A model generated the notes under the pieces. It ran no database searches and was not told where the DNA came from. It saw only the letters and a list, made by a program, of their open reading frames with translations. Shown here piece by piece: positions 58,631 to 64,000 of a stretch of 64,000 nt of DNA. This DNA comes from Areca catechu. Its lineage: Eukaryota > Streptophyta > Magnoliopsida > Arecales > Arecaceae. Each line of letters opens with the position of its first letter. Position 1 is the first letter of the stretch. The stretch is taken from NCBI GenBank assembly GCA_021397845.1, contig CM038048.1:33168727-33232726 (forward strand), written 5' to 3'. A program made the position numbers and the translations under genes.

Positions 58631-59276
58631 TGATGGGGACATTACCAGCACTGATCCAGGAGCAATCACAAATCCTGGAACTGCACGAATCTCGGAGCAT
58701 ATCCAGAATAAAGTAGTTTGGGATTTTATCTTTTGTTTGAAATTTAAATAAGGATTTGGTTGGTTAGGATTTAGATATGGATAGGCTTATCTTATCCTAT
58801 CTTGTATTTGAATTTGAATCATTCTTATCTTTTTATCTTGTATTCAAATTCAAATAAGGGTTGGACAAGTCTATAAATACCACCCTCAGTCCTTTGTAAA
58901 AAATAGTTTTTGGAGTTTAGTCAAGTTTTGGAAATGTGTTTTTCTTATTTCACTCCGTGAGGAGAGGGTGTGAGGCCCAACCACAGGACATGATGTGAGG
59001 TCATGCCTAGTTATCCCCTTTTCCATTCCATCTTCTTTATCTCCTTGTGACCTTTGAGATTCATCCTAGCGCCTCCAAGTATCGAGGAGGGTGTAATGCC
59101 CTAGAGGTGAGAGGTCTCTTCGTTAGGGTGAGTCCCAAAGTCCATGAGTTCCAAACCTTGTCTTCCAGCCCCATTATTCCTTCACCACCCCTAGTGAAAA
59201 AAATACCAAAAAAATAGTACCCTAATTTAGGTGACTTCTAGGCTCACCAACGATCCTACACACCTGTCCCCCATCA
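58631..59276 (+). repeat. 3' LTR of element 4
   Basis: 646 bp. TATA box TCTATAAATACC at 58870-58881. Left part unlike the 5' LTR, right part nearly the same. Confidence 0.8.
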
Positions 59277-59520
59277 GTAAGCTTTTTCAGGGAATCTCTC
59301 CTTTTATGAATTTTGGAAGTGAAGTTCTTGAGGGAATATTGACTTTTGAGTGTTCTATGGAGTTCAATACTTCATAAATGAGTTTGGTGAAGCTTAAATA
59401 CTTCAAAAACTTCCAAAAAATGGTTTGAGACCGTTGGAGGAACAAAACTAGCCATTGGGAGCTTGAAAAGACAAAATCTACAACTCAGGAAATAGATCCG
59501 TTAGTGCTGTCAGAACCTGT

Positions 59521-59779
59521 GAGTCGACACTTGATTTCCAGGTATCGATACTTGGTCTTGTAGGTGTCGACACTTGAAGCTCATGTATCGACACTTGATA
59601 CAAAAACCCTCCAAATGGCAAGTTCTGTATTTTCAAAAAATCTCAAGCCTTGAGTCAACACTTGGGTTCTAGGTATTGACACTTTAATCTCAGGTGTCGA
59701 CACTTGGCATGCTAGTCAGGAGTTTTTGCATGCCAATCACTGAAGTGTCGATACTTGGCAATCGTGAGTCGACACTTGG
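59521..59779. repeat. Palindrome cluster in the Sirevirus 5' LTR
   Basis: Nine copies, against eleven in the 3' LTR. Several have lost the central CpG by transition (GAGTCAACACTTGG, GGTATTGACACTTT) where the other LTR keeps TCGA. Confidence 0.95.
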
Positions 59780-60056
59780 TTCTGAAATTTATCAAAATAA
59801 GTGCCAAAACTCTCAAAAACATAAAGATATTCAATCAAACTTTAAATACACTTACGTAAACCATAATTGAACATTTTTTAGGCCTTTTTCATGGTGAGAA
59901 GACTTCCTAAGATATGAATTTTGTTCAGCTTCAAGATTCTTTCATTTTGAGAATTTGAGGGTCTGTATCCTGTAATTCATAACCATAATTGAAACATTAG
60001 TACAAAATATATACTCAACATTTTGTTAATCATCAAAATCAAGGGCAAACCCAACA

Positions 60057-60336
60057 ATATCCTCTGGTTAAGCATCCTCAAACTTGTGATTCAATTCATT
60101 ATTCATGGATGCCTATATAATACAAGGACCACGGTTTGGTCATTGAGCCACTTCTAATAAGTATCTCATACCACACCATGAGCATTCTGTGTAGGCTCTC
60201 TGGTGCCAAATCTGTCAGTACGTATAGAATCCATTCTTGCTCCAAGATTATTTTTAACTTTTGATACTAGCTATCAAAATTGGCTCCCATTAATTTTTTA
60301 TTATCTAGCAATGAATGGAGCGACAAAGTGGTGGCC
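60057..60336 (-). pseudogene. gag: Gag N-terminus, element 5 (right half)
   Basis: From the ATG at 60336 (MATTLSLHSLLDNKKLMG) the peptide follows element 2 gag, with stops, to ASMNNELNHKFED. It then meets the Sirevirus 5' LTR at the target duplicate ATATC (60057-60061). Confidence 0.8.
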
Positions 60337-61427
60337 ATATTAATCTAAAAGGAAAACAAGACCTAATTAGTATATGAATCATTTAATCTTAAAGATTTGG
60401 ACTTTAGTTTAAAGGTTCTCCCACTATTTTTGATAGCCTCTATATCTAATTCGAGGAATTGCACTAACTCCTTAGCCTCTATATCTAATTCGAGGAATTG
60501 CACTAACTCCTTAGCAGGTACCAGAATCCAATAGATTGCATATGAGCTCGACTTTGGTTGGCTCATCCATATGCATTTAAAGATAGGTTCTTGACCAATT
60601 ATTTCTCTAAAAAAGTTTGGTAATAATTATCCTAGAAACTAGTCAGTAAGCCTTTAGGCTACCACTAGAAGTCCTAGTTAGGTCCAACCATTAATATGAT
60701 AAGATTGGGTGCTTCTAGCTAATGATGCCCAAGCTCGACTTTAGTCGGCCAACCTTACCTTCATTTAGAAAAATGGACTAAGCCATCATAATATGAATAA
60801 TAATTCAAATAACCAAATAAGCACGAGGTCTTTGGACCTCCAATGATCATCTTTACTATTGGATTCATTATCACTCTCATAATGAAAGGCCATATCTCAA
60901 TTATCTTCATAATTTTGTTACTTAAGGGTCCTAATAATTTTAGAGAATTTAATTAGAGAAAAGAGAAGAAGACTGGACTAATCAACAATCCTCCCACTGA
61001 CTTCATCAAGTAATAAGGGTCGAATCACATTAGTCCAAGGGCACCCAAATCAATTAAACTAATCTTCCTTATTGACAAGGGTTAACTCGAATCAATGAGC
61101 TATCTGATCAAATTCTAACTAATCACATTGGCTAAGTAAGATCAACGGGAGGGTTTCGTCATTAACCTCTTTTCTTAGACACCAAATAAGTTGGCCAGAT
61201 AAGGGTAGCCCCAATTAATGACCATGATCAAAACACCATACTTACCTTAAACCCTAATTGGTTCATTAGAATCAATTAGACTAGCCAAAGGACTCGAGTC
61301 TATCCTCTGTGCCATAATCAAGTCTATTTGTTATAATATGGACTTGACCAAACTATCACTATAGATTTGATCTAAAGAAAAACTTGATCTAATCCTAATC
61401 AAGTTTTGATTATATTAAGTCCAATTA
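60337..61427 (-). other. 5' leader of element 5
   Basis: Aligns with the element 2 leader (51808-52930), block by block. It contains a perfect 39-bp tandem duplication at 60435-60512. It ends where LTR-like sequence starts at 61428. No coding capacity beyond short chance frames. Confidence 0.7.
60435..60512. repeat. Perfect 39-bp tandem duplication
   Basis: 60435-60473 and 60474-60512 are identical (unit starts AGCCTCTATATC). Element 2 has a single copy at the matching place in its leader (51909-51945). Confidence 0.95.
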
Positions 61428-62640
61428 TGGTGAGAGAACCAGGATCAGACAAAGATTGCAAGGCTCCATTTGGATCTCTGATTAATGTATTAGGAGTTTG
61501 TCACCTTTTTTCTTCATTTGAGTCCAACTAGCTATTATCTCAGTCCTGTCGGTTTGAGTCATATACTGAAGTTAATTCAGAGTATGTAATTTAATTAAGT
61601 CAAAGTCTGTAGTTCAATCGAGTTAAGTCAAAGTTTGTAATCAAGAAGTTGAAGACCTAGACAACTGGTTGAAGCATCACCTTCATTGCGCCACCTCCAC
61701 TAGTCCCCACTCAAGCACATGTGGAAGATTTCATGCACCACCCATAGTGGTCCCCACTCAAGCAAGATGGTGCCCCACATCCTTCCCAGATGGAAGGTTG
61801 TAGCCGCTTAGCCCTAGAAGGAAAGTAGGTGGCACCCCTGTTTCATGCAAGCCAGGAAGGAAAGTAATGGGCGCCTAAGCATTGAAGTGGTCCCCCTCCC
61901 TGTTTCATGCAACCACTCCAGGCAAAATTGGAAGATAAGTGGCACCCAAGCAACCCCTCCTTGTTTCATGCAAACTCCCCAAGTAAAGGAAGAAAGCATG
62001 TAGGCACCCCTGATTTTCTTCTCTCCTTATTTCCATGTATAATCGACCAAGAAGGAAATTTTGTGGCGCCCCCTCTTTTCTCTCTTATTCCATGTATACA
62101 GTTTAACTTTGAAAGGGAGTCTAAGAGGTCTAGGTAAACTATAAATACCCCTCCTTCCTCTTGTAAAATCTTGAAGTTTGATGCATGAAAATTTTGAAGG
62201 TCTTCTTCTTCAATTCCTATGCTTTGTGTATTGACACTCCATGATGGAGAGGGTGAGAGGCCCAACCAACCAACAATCTTCCAACTTCCAACTCTAGCCA
62301 CCCATCCATCTTCCAAGTCCTAGCCATCCCATCCATCCTCCAACTTAGCTGCCAACACCCCTTCCTCCAAAATCCTAGGTTGCCAAGTCCTCCTCGAAGA
62401 TCTTGCCACCAAGGGTCCTCCTCAAGTCCAAGACAATATGAGCATCTTCCTTCCAGCCAGGAATCCAGGCATCTTCAAGCACTCCAGGATCTACATCGAG
62501 CCATGGCTTAATCTTCAAGCCTTCCTAGTGTGGACACCAGGGCTAGAAAACATCGACAGGTTAAACCCACATCCTTGTGGATCACCTGTGAATAAAGCCC
62601 TGAACCCAACCCTTTTTACCATGTAAATATTTTATTTTAA
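61428..62640 (+). repeat. LTR-like start of a plus-strand element related to the chromovirus LTRs
   Basis: Starts TGGTGAGAGAACCA, then GGCTCCATTTGGATCTCTGATT; this parallels the start of LTR2/LTR3 on their own strand (TGGTGCGGGCACCA ... GGCTCCATCTGGATCTCTGATT). It breaks the leader of element 5; AATTA (61423-61427) is a candidate target duplicate. TATA box ACTATAAATACC at 62138-62149. I see no primer binding site before 64000, so the right boundary is uncertain. Confidence 0.5.
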
Positions 62641-62654
62641 ATTATGTTATATAG

Positions 62655-62895
62655 GCTTAGTTGGGTTTAGCCCTTTTTACCAATTAGGGTTTGTATAAAA
62701 AATTTCATTTATCAGTTGTTTCAAACCCTATTTACCCAATTGAGTTTAAATGATCCAATTTTAGTTAATCCTTATTACCAACTGTAATTAGGATTTTGTT
62801 ATTTAGCCTTTTGGACTAAACCCTTTTTACCACATTGTGTAAAAATCCCATTTATCGGTTGTGTCAAACCCTATTGGGCCAAATCATGTTTACCA
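62655..62895. repeat. Degenerate tandem duplication, about 144-bp period
   Basis: 62658-62757 and 62802-62891 share the order TTAG...CCCTTTTTACCA...AAATTTCATTTATCAGTTGT...TCAAACCCTAT, with changes. Likely an old duplication in LTR or leader DNA. Confidence 0.6.
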
Positions 62896-62899
62896 ATTT

Positions 62900-64000
62900 A
62901 TTCTTTTTTCCTACATGAGATTATGCCTTTTGATCAATTGATCAATTGGGGCTTAGTTATTTGGTTGGTTTAATTTTGAGTCTTGTAGTAATTAGTTATT
63001 GAGTCCAGTAATAACAAGGGAAATCCAATTGAAGACCCATGTGACTTCATGTGCACTCAAATCAAGACCCATGTGCACCTAAATCAAGATTCCATGTGAC
63101 CCATGTGCTAGCTCAAGACAAACCATGTGACTCCATGTGCTAACCCAAATCACTTGTCATATGTAACCAAGTCCTGGTGCCACCTATACAAGAATTTGGA
63201 CAACATCACAAGCTATGTTTGAACATCACTTAACACTTCATCGGAACAATACCACATGACTTGTCTCGACACCACTTGCCACTTCATCGGGACAGCACCA
63301 CATGACTTGTCTGGACATCACTCGCCACATCACCCAAGACATTATCACATGGCATGTCACTTATGTTTGGACATCCCACATGCCATGTCTAAAATAAAAG
63401 CAAGAATTGGTGCCCCTTCTTTTTAAGAGGAGTAAAATAGAAGGAGTCCTCCAATTGGTGCCCTCTCACTTAAGAATTTCATGCCAAAAATTCTAAAAGT
63501 CGGCCAAGCATTTCTTCCATGCCAACTTCCAAGGAGTTCCAAAATGTTTGATCACCCAAGTGAAGGAGGTTCAATGGTTCTCTACCGCAAGAGTTTTGAT
63601 CAAATAAATTCCAAGCTACTTAAGTTTCCAGAACTCAAGAGTCTCATCAAAACTCTTGAGTCTTCTTCTATCCAGACTGAAGAGTCTAATTACCTGTAGC
63701 AGCCCACATCATCCAGACTCCAGAGTCCAATAATCAAGGCAACCCAGGGAGCCATCCTGATCCTACATCATGACACCTCATCAATCCTCATAGTTGGTGC
63801 CCAAGATGGATGAGAATCCCATGATGATTGCCCACTTGAAGAGAGGTCCAGATTAGCCTAGAAACAAGAGTCCAAGATGCCCAAAGCCAGAATTCCAGGA
63901 GTTGTAGTCCAAGAAAAAACAAGTCTAGTCTTTGTATTCCTTACACCACTTGTTGAGGGTCTATAAATACCCCATCAACCTCCCTGTATAATTCATAATT
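62900..64000. other. Unassigned LTR-like sequence at the right edge
   Basis: No coding signal. 62975-63010 (GAGTCTTGTAGTAATTAG...GAGTCCAGTAATAAC) resembles 21745-21785 in the solo LTR, and CTATAAATACCCC at 63961-63973 followed by TGTATAATTCATAATT resembles 22057-22090. It probably is U3 of an LTR of that group running out of the window. Short CCATGTGAC repeats lie at 63035-63150. Confidence 0.4.
63234..63358. repeat. 46-bp tandem repeat, 2.7 copies
   Basis: Units 63234-63279, 63280-63325 and partial 63326-63358, each CACTTCATCGG(A/G)ACA...CCACATGACTTGTCT with few differences; the last is more decayed. Confidence 0.85.

Larger units (their letters stand above)
56446..59276 (+). mobile_element. 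Element 4: small non-autonomous LTR element with captured GC-rich DNA
   Basis: 5' LTR 56446-57231 and 3' LTR 58631-59276, both starting TGATGGGGAC and ending CCCCCATCA. A primer binding site follows the 5' LTR. The interior (57232-58630) has no gag or pol. The two LTRs share a closely similar right half but differ in the left half. No target duplication is seen (TTTGA on the left, GTAAG on the right), and about 85 bp of the host LTR is missing at the site. Confidence 0.8.
55909..60056 (-). repeat. 5' LTR of the Sirevirus, split by element 4
   Basis: The two parts 55909-56445 and 59277-60056 align with the 3' LTR (34951-36389). Compared with it, about 85 bp is missing at the element 4 insertion point and about 43 bp, including two palindrome units, is missing from the cluster at 59521-59779. 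Confidence 0.9.
34946..60061 (-). mobile_element. Element 3: Sirevirus-type Ty1/copia element, TSD ATATC, with three nested insertions
   Basis: 3' LTR 34951-36389; interior with polypurine-rich leader to the 3' LTR, an extra 3' ORF, RNase H/RT, integrase and gag; 5' LTR 55909-60056 (split by element 4). ATATC flanks both ends (34946-34950, 60057-60061). Three traits known from Sireviruses are present: a long gag with a coiled coil, an extra ORF between pol and the 3' LTR, and several polypurine tracts near the 3' LTR. Stops and a changed RT active site make it inactive. Confidence 0.85.
29014..61427 (-). mobile_element. Element 5: Ty1/copia element split by a Sirevirus
   Basis: 3' LTR 29019-31281, pol and gag 31282-34945, then interruption by the Sirevirus (34951-60056), then the rest of gag and the 5' leader 60057-61427. 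The target duplicate ATATC flanks the Sirevirus on both sides. The two gag halves are continuous when the insertion is ignored: the right half encodes ASMNNELNHKFED and the left continues with the segment before MYMIELIEHLGKLG. The leader is then cut at 61428 by other LTR-like sequence. Its 5' LTR is beyond the window. Confidence 0.85.

Overview
The window reads as intergenic DNA of a large, repeat-rich flowering-plant genome. I find no intact cellular gene, tRNA or rRNA in 64 kb. Almost every base can be assigned to LTR retrotransposons: plant Ty3/gypsy chromovirus, Ty3/gypsy Tat, Ty1/copia (Tork/Angela-like) and Ty1/copia Sirevirus, plus small non-autonomous LTR elements. A monocot is plausible, but this is inference only.

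Layout. (1) 1-11496, minus strand: two tandem non-autonomous chromovirus derivatives, A and B, sharing LTRs (LTR1 cut by the window edge, LTR2 4236-5928, LTR3 9801-11496). They keep a gag gene and the integrase tail with chromodomain, but have an unrecognised region in place of PR-RT-RH and the integrase core. (2) 11497-17388: element C, a chromovirus with gag-PR-RT-RNaseH and its own 5' LTR4 (15771-17388). Its pol is cut exactly at the outer edge of LTR3, so A-B looks inserted into C. (3) 17389-19206: the 3' end of a Tat-type gypsy element on the plus strand, with an antisense ORF, polypurine tract and 3' LTR; C sits inside the antisense ORF. (4) 19215-27978, plus: element 1, a degenerate copia element with 2.37-kb LTRs and ACCTT target duplications, holding a 546-bp solo LTR (TSD TTAGG). 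(5) 27984-29013: the 5' leader of an older copia element 7. (6) 29019-61427: copia element 5 (minus), split by a Sirevirus (34951-60056, TSD ATATC). The Sirevirus holds a reversed solo LTR (40807-42406, TSD ATTTC), a nearly complete copia element 2 (45777-55757, TSD TGTCT) and, in its 5' LTR, a small plus-strand element 4 with GC-rich captured DNA including a short-chain-reductase-like piece. (7) 61428-64000: LTR-like plus-strand sequence running off the window.

The pieces order into a nest: element 7 hosts the Tat element, element 1 and element 5; Tat hosts C, which hosts A-B; element 5 hosts the Sirevirus, which hosts three further insertions. All the pol genes have stops or lost domains, so none looks autonomous.

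The most interesting signal is a family of short palindromes (core GTGTCGACAC, full form CAAGTGTCGACACTTG) arranged in clusters in the LTRs and untranslated DNA of several different copia lineages. Copies decay at the central CpG, copy number differs between the two LTRs of one element, and in the oldest leader the sequence has drifted to another palindrome, TGAGTCGACTCA. This resembles the palindrome clusters described in maize Sirevirus LTRs, but with a different sequence and outside Sireviruses as well.
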